Shown piece after piece: positions 35,405 through 46,901 of a stretch of 64,000 nt of DNA. The translations under genes and the position numbers were made by a program. The stretch covers positions 15,473,790-15,537,789 of the forward strand of contig ML677351.1 in assembly GCA_007922305.1 (NCBI GenBank), written 5' to 3'. This stretch comes from Dermatemys mawii (taxonomy: Eukaryota; Chordata; Testudines; Dermatemydidae). Within the stretch, counting starts at the first letter, position 1. The number at the start of each line of letters is the position of its first letter. The notes below the pieces were generated by a model. The model saw only the letters and a list, made by a program, of their open reading frames with translations. It was not told the DNA's origin and searched no databases.

Positions 35405-37490
35405 TTAAATGAAGGGGGTAAGTAGATCTGCCTTGACCTTGATCTGGACCTGAATGACTTCTGTGGAGATGCCAGAAAGAAGTTGTTTGCTGATGTTATT
35501 GCTGAAGTTTCTGAGATGACAAATATGAATAAGATTGAGCATAAAATGTTCTCTGGTAATGAAAACAAGGAGTAGTAGGTCTCCGAGCAGTAGAGAACTA
35601 ACCCAGAGAATGAGCAGTAGATCTTGTCTCTTCTGACTTTTCCAGAAGCTCATCCATCTTGTAACTGAAAACACCAGGACCCTCAGAAGGGACATCCTCC
35701 ACCTTAAAGTGTCCATAGTTAATGATGAAGACCTTAACTATGCATGTCTTCTTAAAGTAACCATGGATGTTAAGGCTCTGGCCGAAGAATAAGAAGCATT
35801 AAAAGAAGCCCTGAGAGCATGTTTGGCCACATTTTGTCCCTCTGCCACGATAGCATGGGCTGATTTCCTCTGATGGTCTGGTAACTCTTGCACAAATATA
35901 ACCATTTTCTTCCACAGATGGAATTGATAGTGGGACATTACCACCTGGTAATAAGCTATGCCAATACCTAAAGATTAAGGAGGAAAAGCCTTCCTTCTAA
36001 GGGCATCCAATTTCTTCCCTTTTCTATTTGCTGGAGTTGATTGGTCTTGACCAAACTTAAATCTATTCCTCATTGCTGCAATCACTAAAGAATTTGGTGC
36101 AAGGTGAGTATAAAATACAACACCCTTCTGTGGGATTTGACACAGTTTGTCTGCTTTTTAAGAAATGGGCTGACAAGAAGCAAGAGTAACCAAATGGCCT
36201 TGGCAGGTTGCAAAAGACCATTGAAAATAGATAAAGACATTCTATTCCTTGAAGGAGCACCAAGAATGTCAAATACTGGATGCAATGCCTCTTCCACAGC
36301 AACTGATGGTAAGTTCAAAGTAGATGCCAATTCATCCACCAAACTCAACTCTTCTTTTTCTTCCTGACACAATGTGTCAGGCACTACTGTCTGGGGTGCA
36401 GGTGTACCTGATGGAAACTGATCCAAAAATTTTTCAGTAGTTGGATCCTTATCAGCTGGAACATCATTATTCCATCCACAAAGTGGATGACCCAAGAACT
36501 TATGCTGTGGAGCCCAATAAAACCATGGAGCCCAAGATTACCAGTCTTTCCAATAGTTAGTATCCAGGAACATCTGCATAAGATGTGGTGGCACAAACTG
36601 GCAAGAAGACTAAGGAAACCCAGCCTTAGGTGGCATAAATCTGGAGAGTTGAGGTCTTTTGACTCTTTCACAATTCTCTTCTACCTGTGGATCCAACCTT
36701 GGTTCTGCAATGGGCTTCCCTGCAGATAACTGCATCGGAATATGAACTGACATGACAAGTGAGAAAGATCTGCCTGCTGACCCTACAGAAGTCTTAAGAG
36801 GAGGAGGAGGCAGAGGTGGTTCTATCCTATGTCTCTTTTCAGGAGTAGGGGATTTAGACCTTGGAACTGACCAGGTCTTCCTCTTCCTGTCCCCTAAGAA
36901 ACTCTCACTTGGATGTGAAGAATGATCAGGGGCCAAACAGTGAACATCTTCTACTACTGTAATAGTCCTCTTTGGATCTGATGTCAGTATAGGGATTTGT
37001 AAAGACAACGGTGACAATCTTACAGATTGAAGGCATCACCAGATCTGGAGAGAGACTCAACTCAGTAATTCTGGATCATAATATAGAATGTGGAACTGAC
37101 TTGGGTCTCAGACTTGGTACCACAGAAGATGGATCCAAATCGGGTGGAACTGATAAATGTGATCCCTGGGATCTGGCATTGCTGACTGTGACTGTCTTCA
37201 CCTTTGTCTTCCTCTTTGGAATGGACACAGTTGGAACCTAGACATAGGAGCCTTATCTCCAGATTGAATAGATGACGCTTCTGACATCCTGGCAGCTTAA
37301 CAGGAGGATATGATGAAATGGGAGTGTATGCCAGAACCACCAAAGGCATGGATCCTGAGGACTGCTCAGACACCTTAGCCTTACTCATTGATGCAATCAG
37401 AAACAATATGGCCCTCTTAGTCTTCAGATACAAAGATCTCCTGGAATCCAAATGGTTAACAGGGAACTCTTCCTTAAATAGAACCACTTG
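35405..37490 (-). pseudogene. DIRS gag-like region remnant
   Basis: Overlapping minus-strand frames (35405-35716, 36085-36495, 36610-37017, 37062-37487) cover the 5' part of the element where DIRS gag lies. Features seen are EEKEELSLVDELASTLNLPS with VEEALHPVFDILG, and a proline- and arginine-rich section (PRSKSPTPEKRHR). I recognise no nucleic-acid-binding motif. The assignment rests mainly on position. Confidence 0.55.
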
Positions 37491-37899
37491 CAGCCTATTA
37501 CACCTCTCCTTATGTGATCTAGGTGTGAAAGTGTGGTAGATAGAACACCCAGAAAGGGAGTGACCCTTGCTGAATTACTTAAGGCACCTCACATGGGCAT
37601 CCAATAGTGGGAAGACAGCTGGGCAGAAAGAACATTCGTTACTGTACATCCCGGCTTCTTCTTCATCTTCTTCTGATCTGTCACACCAAACTGAAAATGA
37701 ACTTGGCTGACTATAACTACTAACATGCTATTTATACTAATGCTAAAAATTTATGACAATAGACTATTCCAGATTAAAATAGGAGAAAAAAAGCCAGATC
37801 CAAAAGATCAGAGTGGTTCATTTCCATCTGGCATAAGTGCTGGTGCTCCCTTATATAGCCTCAGTGCCCCTTTATATAGCCTTGCCCTCAGACTGTTCA

Positions 37900-38024
37900 T
37901 GAACGCTGAGGGGAGGTATAGAAAGGGGGAGCGTGTGCTCTAACAGGTGCTGCTGGGACAAGGGGTTTCTCTTACATTGCATCAGTTGGTGCCTTACGCA
38001 TGAGTGGGAATATGAAGAGCCAAC
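37900..38024. repeat. DIRS inverted terminal repeat (5' side)
   Basis: Reads, on the minus strand, TTGGCTCTTCATATTCCCAC then GGCACCAACTGATGCA and GCACACGCTCCCCC, the inverted counterpart of 32461-32620. CTTATATAGCC occurs twice just inside it (37850-37885) and may belong to a promoter. Confidence 0.7.
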
Positions 38025-38195
38025 TCAACAATAATTTTACAAGATAATTTTAAATCTTACTGTACATGCTTACTCTATAGAATAAGTCGTCCGGTTTCAT
38101 TTTAATCATAAGATATTTTCCTTTGATATTTTAGTCTCTCTTTTCCCCAGACAGTAGTTAATTATATTATATTATTACCTTAGCATTAGCAAACC

Positions 38196-41100
38196 CAGGG
38201 CTGCCCTTACCATGAGGCAAACTGAGGCGGCCACCTCAGGTACCAGACTGTGGAGGGGGCACCACTAGAACCCAGAGTGTAGAAAATGGTGTCTGCTGCT
38301 GGTGCATATGTATTCTCTCTGCTCTGGATACACAGAGATGGTGGAGTGCTGTGCTGGAGGAAGGGGGGGCACAAGAGACATAACAGGCAGGAGAAAAGGT
38401 GAGAGGGAATAACAGAAAGCAGCAGAAGCTGCAGGGAGAGAGAGGAGAAGGAGGAACCTCTTATGTACCTCTCTAGCACCCCCAGGAGCCTGGACTGATT
38501 AACACCAGCTTCTCAGGGAGGTTCCTGTTTCCTTCTGCTTCCCTGAACCCACTTGAGGAGAACAGGCAGTCAGCCGAAGTAGTAGGAGCCAGTTAGACCT
38601 TTAAAATGCTGATATTTTCCCTCACTCAGGCCCTGCTACCAGCCTGCTTATTTGCCCCCTGCAATTGAGTGTTGAGAGCCACTACAGCTGGCACAGAAAA
38701 GCAGTCATGAGTGAAAGAAGAAAAGCCCATCTGGGGCAGCATTCAGAAAAAGAAAGAAAGCAAAGGAAGATTTTATAGCTAAACAGGAAGGAGCTCTCCT
38801 GAGATACAGACAAAAATGTTCACAGGGAGACTTCAAGATGTGAGTGTGAGGATGTGAGGGGTGAAGAGATGTCTGATCTTTCAGTTAGTCAGAGTGCAGG
38901 TGACTTGGCAGCTACTGCTGCATCCATATCTCCATCTGAAATGGATATAAGCATACATATTCCTGAAGAAAAGTGTAGATCAGATTAGAGTGTGGTGGAG
39001 GTGCAAGAAACAGCTGCCACTGAGTTTAGTTCCTTAAGTCTAGATGATCCAGAACTGTGGACCCAGTTGAACAATTGCCTGAGGAGCTTCCTTGTACTGC
39101 ATGGGCCACAGCAAGTGAAAAACTTCATGTCCCCAAAGGACAATGAAAATAGAAGTTTCCATCCAATGGAATGGCATGATATCCCCAATGGTGACAAAGT
39201 GGAGAGGCCATAGATTATATACTCAATACCCCAGAATTCTGCATATTGTTTTTGTTGCAAACTCTTCCAGTCTAATGTTCCAGCCACATTGGGCTTTACA
39301 GGAACAAAGGATTGGAAAAATCTGGATAGAAATCTGGTATGCCAGGAGAAGGCAGCAAATCAACAGAGAGAATTCCATAGGTGGAAAGAGCTTGAGAAGA
39401 GACTAAGGTTAATGGCCACAATAGATGATCAGCATCAAGAGAAGATTGCATCAGAGTCTCTTTGCTGGCAAAGTGTTCTGAAAAGGCTCACTGCCATTTG
39501 AGAATGCTTGCTACTCAAAACCCAGCACTGTGTAGCACTTCAGATCAGCTATATATGTCAAACAATTGAAACTTCCTTAAAATTGTACAGCAAATAGCTG
39601 AGTTTGATGCTGTACTCCAGGAGTATCTAAGAAGAGTCACCACCTAAGAAATGTACATACACCACTATCTTGGAAAAACAATTCAAAATGAGATCATACA
39701 GTGACTGACACAAAAGTCAAAGAGATTATGGCAGATCTGAAGTCAGCAAGATATTACTTGGTTATTCTGGACTGCACACCTGACATCAGCCATATGGAAC
39801 AAATGACTTCAGTGGTGCATTTTGTAACAACGGAACCTAGTGAAAATGTCCCTGCAATGGTGACTATCAGAGAGCATTTTCTATAATTTATTGACACTGA
39901 TGACACTCCAGGAGCTGGTATGACAAATGTGCTTCTGGAAGATACTGGAAGTGCGCTGGCTGACATGAGGGGTCAGGGCTATGATAATGGTGCCAACATA
40001 AGAGGAAAGAACAGAGGAGTGCAGACAGAGACCCGAGAGTTAAACCCTTGAGCTTTTCTTTGTCCCATGCAGTTCTCATTCATTGAAATTGGTGTTCAGT
40101 GATGCAGCATCAGCTTCCAGTGAGGCTGCTGAATTTTTTAATGTAATTCCAAGCATCTGTGTATTTTTCTCTGCATCAACTCATTGATGGCAAATTTTGA
40201 AGCAACATCTGGGAACATCGTCTCTGACACTGAAATCATTGAGTGCCACACAATGGGAAAGTCGAGTGGAGGCAATGAAGCCTATCAAACACCAAATTGG
40301 GAAGATAGATGATGCCAAAGTTGCCATTATGGAGGATAATGTGATGACAGGAACTGTTTGTGGGATAACAGTGGCAGAGGAAAATGGAATCACCAGAAGC
40401 ATACATAACTTCATATGTCTGTGTGGCTTAATGTTGTTGCATGACATATCATTTGAAATAAAAGTTGGAAGCAATGGAACAACTGGACAAAAAAAAGTCA
40501 TACCTACAGTTTCTCTGGTCAGATGAGGGATTTCAAAATGTTCTAAAGAGTGCAGAGAAGTTAGCAGAGGAACTTCACACTGAAACTATTTTCCCACCCA
40601 TTCAGTCATCAAAGAAGACGACACTTTGATTACAAGGCATGGGATAATCCCATAAGAGACCCCAAACAACAATTCAAAGTTGAATTCTTTGACCAGGTGC
40701 TAGATTGTGCAATACAGTCAGATGAAGAATGTTTCATGCAGCACAAGGAAGACAGCAATATATTTGGGATGTTGTATGATATTCCCAAACTCTTCACTAT
40801 ATTTGAAGAAGACCTACACCAACAATGCAGGGCACTAGAGACAGTGTTGACACATGATGACACATGCACTATATTGATGTGAGTGATTTAGTGATTTATA
40901 AACTGAAAGCCATTTTAAGATACATCTCAGCAGGATCAACTCCAGAGGCTGTTCTGGAATATACATGCATAAATAAAATGATCACCCTCTTTCCAAATGC
41001 TTCCGTTGCTCTATGCATCCTTCTAACACTTCCTGAAACAGTTGTCAGTGGAGAACGCAGCTTCTCCAAGCTGACATAAATAAAAACACATCTATGCTCC

Positions 41101-41505
41101 ACAAGGACACAGGAGAGGCTGGTTGGCTTTGTAACCACCTCAACAGAGCATGAGCAGGCCAACACTGTGGACCTTCAGGAAGCAGAAGCAGTTCAAATCA
41201 TTGCAACCAGGAAGGCAGAGAAAGCACCACTTTGATTATTGAAACAGATAAAAATGCCAGTGTTTACTATGCAGACAAGAAAAGTTACATTTGCTGTTCA
41301 GGCATTTGAAAGTTAAGTGTTAAAATTTTTGAAAAAGACATTTTAAGTTGTTAGTTCTCCTTTATTGGGGTAGGTAGCAGAACAGTTCCATGAGAGGAGT
41401 AGAACAGGAAGAAGGCAGAATTGAGATATTGGTGCAAGCGAGGGGTCATGAGGGCATCAATTGAGCTCCACCCCACAGGTGACAAAATGTTGTGGACTGG
41501 CTCTG
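38196..41505 (+). mobile_element. hAT transposon, copy 2 (same family as 26350-29687)
   Basis: The left end CAGGGCTGCCCTTACCATGA and the right end GTGGACTGGCTCTG match the reverse complement and ends of copy 1. Length is 3310 bp. The transposase runs on the plus strand, opposite to copy 1. The flanks AGCAAACC and ACAACCCC share only four of eight positions, so the target duplication is decayed or the right end is shifted. This copy looks older than copy 1. Confidence 0.9.
38700..41330 (+). pseudogene. hAT transposase remnant in copy 2
   Basis: The same order of blocks as in copy 1 is seen in plus orientation. A zinc-finger block is at 39200-39500 (CFCCKLFQSNVPATLGFTG then EKAANQQREFHRWKELEKRL). 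The middle frame is at 40197-40526 (TSSLTLKSLSATQWESRVEA), and 40697-40882 holds LDCAIQSDEECFMQHKEDSN. The dimerisation domain is at 40864-41079 (FPNASVALCILLTLPETVVS then GERSFSKLT). Stops and frameshifts are frequent, for instance just after SFSKLT. Confidence 0.88.
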
Positions 41506-41999
41506 ACAACCCCCACAGGAACCAAAACTGGCATGTTTGACAAAGCTCTTATCCCTTCACAGCTAATGGAGTAAAAGAGATCTGCAATGACTATATGTTT
41601 CCACCTTGTTTCTGTTAGTCCAGGGTTTAAAAACATTATTTATTATCTTTCATTTCTAAAATCCCTGTGAAATTGCTTTGTGTAAACCATGGAACATTTG
41701 AAGCATTTAAATAAAAACTACAGCTTTCATTCCCAACCTGAGAGCAAAACTCCACATCCAAGTACAAACTTCGATTGTGTTTATAACTATTACAAAACCA
41801 AAAACATCACAACCTATTCTATATTAAGGAAATATTTTTATGCTTGCTTTATTACTTAAAGATATTTATCCTAAAATGCATTTATTAAATTTCATCCAAT
41901 GAGTTTTCAAGCAATTTTCTCTTGCAATAAATTACTTTATTGGTATTCTAGATGGCTTGTCCTCATATAATTTTTCTTCACTGCCACTGAGGGGATACA

Positions 42000-42165
42000 T
42001 ATGTTTTATTTTATTATTAGTAGTAGTAAATAGTCATATTCTGATAGTACTGAAATGCCTCAGGTCCCAGGTACCTGGTCCTGTACAAACACACTCAAGA
42101 AACAATCCTTGCCCTGAAGGAATTACCATCTAAAGCAGATGCGGATTCAACACACAGGTAAATAA
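42000..42165. mobile_element. SINE-like fragment
   Basis: TATTATTAGTAGTAGTAAAT followed by CTGGTCCTGTACAAACACAC and AACAATCCTTGCCCTGAAGG is a dispersed sauropsid repeat that I recall as tRNA-derived or CORE-like. A relative is near 24060. Confidence 0.45.
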
Positions 42166-43829
42166 GCAAGGTGGAGAATTGGCAGAATTTGTTAGTTACA
42201 CGTATTTTAAGTTCGTTTGTTTACTTTTTGTTTGTTTGTCTTAAACTGGGGTTAAAGGATGGGAAATGGAAAAGGAATAAGGGGCAGAGGAATAGTCACA
42301 GGTTGTCATCGATTAGCAGGCTGAGTTTTGTATGCATCATGATAGAGACAAGTCAGGCAATAATTGCTACTAGAAGGAGCTAATTGTACTTGTCTTACCA
42401 TTTAGGAAATACCATCTGCACTTAAAATCTCTCTGACACCCCAAATCCCTCAGACTGCAGGAGCAAATGAAGATGTGGAGAACACAACTCAGACTTCAAC
42501 TGACTGCAGTGCATCAACCCGTTATTTGTGTTGAGATATGGATTTGTCATTTTACTTTTTATTCCCGGGGTTTAGAACTCACTGTAATAAAAGGGCTAAA
42601 GTCTGCTGCTGTCAGTATCTTCCTCATTTTTCACAATCACACGTGATTACACATACTGGGTGAAACTGAGTTCAGCCTTTATCCATCCTCCTCTTTTTAC
42701 ACCCACAATTATTTGCGGACACAACTTTGATCATCATGAGATATTTAATCTTCTAACTAAATTAAAATGTGGTTGCAAATAACTTTGGCCATAAAATTGC
42801 ATCTCTCTGTGTTCTTTCTGTAATGCAATGAATCCCCAAACTATGTTTTCATATATGGGGCATTAATCATTTCAAGCTAACTTGTTGCAGTCGAGCAGTA
42901 TGCTGAACACCTATTTAAGGTTTTTCCATGCCTAGACATATCCAGTGTTCAAAATGCAGTTCTCATGGAGGATCAGATCATTAGTATTAGGTCTATACAC
43001 CACCAGAACTCTGATTCACTGATCTATTCTTGAGGTCTTTCAGGGAGACTTAGGAGAAACTTTTAGTTTGCTCTGGATTCAGGAAAATCTTTTCATTTTA
43101 GTTCATGTAGATTCACACACCATTACATTTTGCTTTGAGTTAAACATTTAAACAAACCAAATAATTCCTAATCCAACTCAGCTGAAACAGTCATGCTAAT
43201 TACAGGTCAAAACAACTGAGTTCTCAATGATTTCCACTTGAAATGATTAATGAGCCCAGACTGACTCAAAAAATCAGCCCAGATTTCCCAAAATGTTAGC
43301 AAGGTGGGCCTGAACTTTTGGTCTGCGGTATGTGAGAAAGCCATACAATATGGATACTGAATAATATTATTAGTCACAATACTTAAAATAATGCATGCAT
43401 GCCAATGATTTCTTTGCTGCAGCAAGCAAAACACTTGCAATAACAAATATGTTTTCTATACTTCACATAATACACATTTTCAGAATGAGAAAACTACTAA
43501 TCACGACCTCTTGGTGCATACGTTAAAAAGGAACTTTCTTCCTTTTTGTGATCTGCTTTACACTTAGTCCTTTATCTCAAGCAGCAGGAACTCATGGTTT
43601 TTGATACAGAGGTGCAGATTCAATCCCCAGAGATAGCCTGCCCAAGAGCATCATTATAGGTGGTGGCACCTATGGTCATTTGAACTACTGTAGACCTCAG
43701 ACATTTGGGATGAGGTTGTCTGGCCAGAGTGAATGTATATAACATAACCACATTTGTAATGACACCACTGTCATCTGGATTTGAATGCATGAGCCTATAC
43801 TGTTTCAGCTAAACGGCCAAGGATAAACT

Positions 43830-44165
43830 TTTCAAAAGCATATAAATGACTTAGGAGCCTGTGTTACATTTTTCAAAAATAACTTAGGCACTTTGGTTAC
43901 TCATATAGCTTTATTCCTATTTTGCAGTGGTTGAACTAAAAAAGGTAAACTATATGTTTTGGTCAATCAAAACATTTCATTTTCAAAATTTTTATTTTTT
44001 ACCTTTTTGAAATAATAAAACTGAAGTATTAATTCAAAAGTTGGAGTGTTTCATTTAAAAAATGTCAAACCAAAACATTTAGAATATGCAGATTTATTGA
44101 AAATCCCACTCTGTGCCTATGTGCATCTTAAGGTACTTAGATGCCTTTAAAAATCTGGCCCTAGG
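43830..44165. repeat. Palindromic dispersed repeats in tandem
   Basis: ATGACTTAGGAGCCTGTGTT with TTTTCAAAAATAACTTAGGC, and then CTTAAGGTACTTAGATGCCT with TTTTTGAAAATGG, are parts of the TTTTCAAA...CCTAAGT palindromic family also seen at 12722. A run rich in AAACATTT and TTTTGAAA separates them. Confidence 0.45.
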
Positions 44166-45447
44166 TTATTTTTGAAAATGGTATTTACGAGTTTAAGGCT
44201 TAGAGGCACTTGAAGTATTTTTACCCCAAGTCTATTACTGTACAGTCAGGAGAAGTCTTAATGTTTATCTGAGATATTATGTATGAAAAGGTTTAGCTAT
44301 GAACAATTGTCTGGAGAGGCAAATTTAAATTGAATTGATATTTTAGTAACTAATTATTTACATTCTTAGCTTCTGAATTGCTTTTGGTTCAATGGTCACC
44401 AACAATCCCATAACCTTTGACTGTAAACAGTTTGTCTGGATGCCATATTAAGGATCTATAGTTCCATATTGGTACAAAAGTCACTTTCCCAGAATAGTAC
44501 AGAATTAGAATACATATGCCACGTTGTCATAGAATTTCAACTTGTGATTCAGCTGATCATTCCTAGATAAATTTGAAACCTCTATGTTAAATACGTTCAT
44601 TTATATTTTGTCAGCAATATTACATGACCCTCTTTATAAGATTTCTGTAATTTCTTATTTATCTGTGAAGTCTATTTTGAAAACATATACATTTATAAGA
44701 AGACTTCAGTGTGTACTTCAGCTTAAGCAGCATGAAGTTCAAGACATTAATGAGACATGGTATGGGTAAGTGGTTAATTAATGTAATTTCACTAATGAAT
44801 GTTTTTAATGTGATATGTATACTCATTTTCTATCAAATATTTACAAACATCCAACCTGGGATTTTAATGGGGGTTTGGGTTTCGTTACAGAAGTTGTTCA
44901 CAGATCTTTTTGAGGCTTTTTAAATGCTTGCTTCTTACTTGGGTATTTAGCAGACTTACTGTTTGATTGGAAATACACATAATTGTTCCCATTCCATTAT
45001 TCTTAGATAATGGGAGTACTGAAAGCCAACAGATGAAACGCTTCCTGTGAGAGGATGTTAGGTTCTAGGGTCTTGCATGAACGCACAAGACTACTCTGCT
45101 GGCATCCAGACCTTGTGGGTCTTATAAGCTTCATTTCAGGAGGATAAAAGATGGAAAGTCTCTAGGGAAAGAAAAGGGATGGGATGAGGAAATCTTGCAA
45201 GGAAAAAAAATCCTTCAACGTTCATCTCAGGCTGATTTTTATTTTTGTTGTTCCTAAGTTCAATATAAAGGGAATCCCTCCAAAAGGAATGTGTGAGAAA
45301 GTTTTTTGTTTTTTTTCCATTAACCCAGTGGGCATTCTGTGCTGTGTGTGTATTGAACACTCAGCTCATTAACACTCCCAATGTCTGACTGACAGAAATA
45401 GACACTACTTCTATTGTAGTCACATTTGTCCCTTCCGTCAGACTTAC

Positions 45448-45610
45448 TTTCATCTCCAGTTTCAAATTCAAACTTCTGGCTATAGCCACTGTATCCTGCT
45501 GCAGTCCTGACTCTGATATGAAATATATACTTGGTGGCTGGTTTGAGACCTGTGATGATAACACTTGGAGCCTTGGACCTTGTGGAGGAATAGCTGAGCT
45601 GCTCATGCTC
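45448..45610 (-). CDS. EPHA6: EPHA6 exon: C-terminal part of second fibronectin III domain
   Basis: This 163-bp internal exon encodes residues starting EHEQLSYSSTRSKAPS and ending KFEFETGDE, the C-terminal strands of the membrane-proximal fibronectin III repeat of an A-class Eph receptor. Eph receptors are single-pass tyrosine kinases that bind ephrins on neighbouring cells and guide axons and cell sorting. The acceptor is CCCTCAG before GAG and the donor is GTAAGT after the first base of a Thr codon (start phase 0, end phase 1), so the next exon must supply the last two bases; the transmembrane exon does. The sequence GLKPATKYIFHIRVRTAAGY is, from memory, closest to EPHA6. Another EphA paralogue is the main alternative. 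An open frame runs past both splice sites but is intronic there. Confidence 0.92.
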
Positions 45611-46839
45611 CTGAGGGACAAAAGAGGGGAGAAATGATATCAAGTTGAATTGTGCAAACTTTGTAATAACAATAGTTCAAATAGAAAGCTCTGCTTTTTT
45701 CTTTTGAATGTAAAATGTGTTCAGAAAAGGAGGTGCATGTATGAATTCTGGTACTCTGATATTGTGCTTTCATCACAATGTATGACATGACTTTGGATCA
45801 GAAATATTTTAAGCAAGTTTGCTTATTCTTTCATACAATTCACATTGCATCTTTGTGATTTGGGTTAGTAATTATACTGTAGTCAAAAGAATATAGTATT
45901 AGTACAAGACTACATTCACAGAAAATGGCAGCTGAAATGGCAGCTACATATTTTGCACAATGGACAAATTAGAAGTTCAGTAAGTATTAGTAAAGTGTAA
46001 AGATGTGGGGGTATTCAAATATCCGCTACTCACTTCTACCCGCAGGTAGTGCCAAAATGCCGGCGCTATCCGTGGGTAGACCTGTAGGTAAAAGAAAATA
46101 TTGATTAACTTTTTTTTAGTTTGAAAACTTCTAGCATGGTTGAACTGCTCTGTTGTTGCTGAACTTAATTCTTCTCTCCAGTTATCTGTAATGTGATTGT
46201 ATATAAATTCCCTGGCACATTATAATGAAAAACAATTCTTTGCAGAATTCCCATGTTAAGTATTTTCCAGCTGATTCTGGGAGTTGTTGAGAACCCTCAA
46301 CTCCAGCTGAAGTCACGGAGTTACAGGTCCTCAGCACTCTCAAGATCAGGTCTTTAGTAGACAGGTTCACTCTATCAGATTGCTGCATAAACTCAGTAAT
46401 ATGCAGTTTTGCACACACACTATGCTGGTGAGAATTCCATATTTTTAGGACACAGTGAGGGTGTGATATAACAGCAGAGAGTTATTTCATTAGTTACTGC
46501 CATTCCATAATTCAGAAATCTGTAATATTTTACACAATGCTTGCAGGTCACCTTTATTGTGCTAGAGAATGTCTCATCTACAATTCAGGCTGAAGCAGAA
46601 CTGTTCATGGTATTCTCAGTAATACAAAAGCCGTACACAGAGGGCACCACAGATGTATACATGCACTTATATTATGCTGTGTGGTATATTAAGTTATTCA
46701 AAAGTTGTTTCTAGCTTGTTGTTGTGGAGAAGATACAGCAGGGAAAAGAGCAGCCTGCAGTTACTTTGCATACATTTACTACTTTTGAACAATATACATA
46801 TGCTCTTACATGAAGCAGGGCATGGCAAACATATTAAGT

Positions 46840-46901
46840 CAGATTCATCCCTGATAGAACCTCACTGAGTTCAATGGAGTTACCCCACAGATGAATTTAA
46901 C
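46840..46901. repeat. Palindromic GATTCATCCCTG...CAGATGAATTT repeat
   Basis: GATTCATCCCTGATAGAAC and GTTACCCCACAGATGAATTT form an inverted pair around TGAGTTCAATGGA. Relatives lie at 59757-59850 and 60778-60845. It is probably a very old MITE shared across sauropsids. Confidence 0.5.

Larger units (their letters stand above)
32461..38024 (-). mobile_element. Nearly full-length DIRS retrotransposon
   Basis: A roughly 5.5-kb element transcribed on the minus strand. The order gag-like, reverse transcriptase, RNase H, tyrosine recombinase from high to low coordinate is that of DIRS elements, which integrate by a tyrosine recombinase and leave no target duplication. The termini are inverted: 32461-32620 (with GCACCAACCAGTGCA) corresponds to the complement of 37900-38020 (with GATGCAATG and CATCAGTTGGTGCC). 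Near the 3' end, 32741-32837 is an internal complementary region made of sequences matching both termini. All frames are broken. The outer boundaries are accurate to a few tens of bases. Confidence 0.85.
41506..45447. other. Right part of the 23-kb EPHA6 intron
   Basis: AT-rich. It holds a SINE-like piece at 42000-42165 and a palindromic repeat at 43830-44165. No coding sequence is supported. The frames at 44584-44923 are compositional. Confidence 0.45.

Noticed and set aside
35405..38024. Possible multi-exon host gene on the minus strand suggested by many overlapping frames
   Set aside because: Position between inverted DIRS termini and adjacency to RT, RNase H and recombinase blocks explain the frames as the gag part of the retrotransposon.
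43730..43815. Possible tRNA-like sequence (GGATTTGAATGCATGAGCCT)
   Set aside because: It has a weak B-box-like motif only, no cloverleaf could be traced and no A box is present.
45320..45447. Continuation of the fibronectin frame downstream of the exon
   Set aside because: A canonical GTAAGT donor ends the exon at 45448, and the residues after it do not match Eph receptors.
46020..46090. Palindrome-like CTACCCGCAGGTAG and surrounding GC-rich patch
   Set aside because: Short and isolated; I could not find a second copy or element ends in the window.
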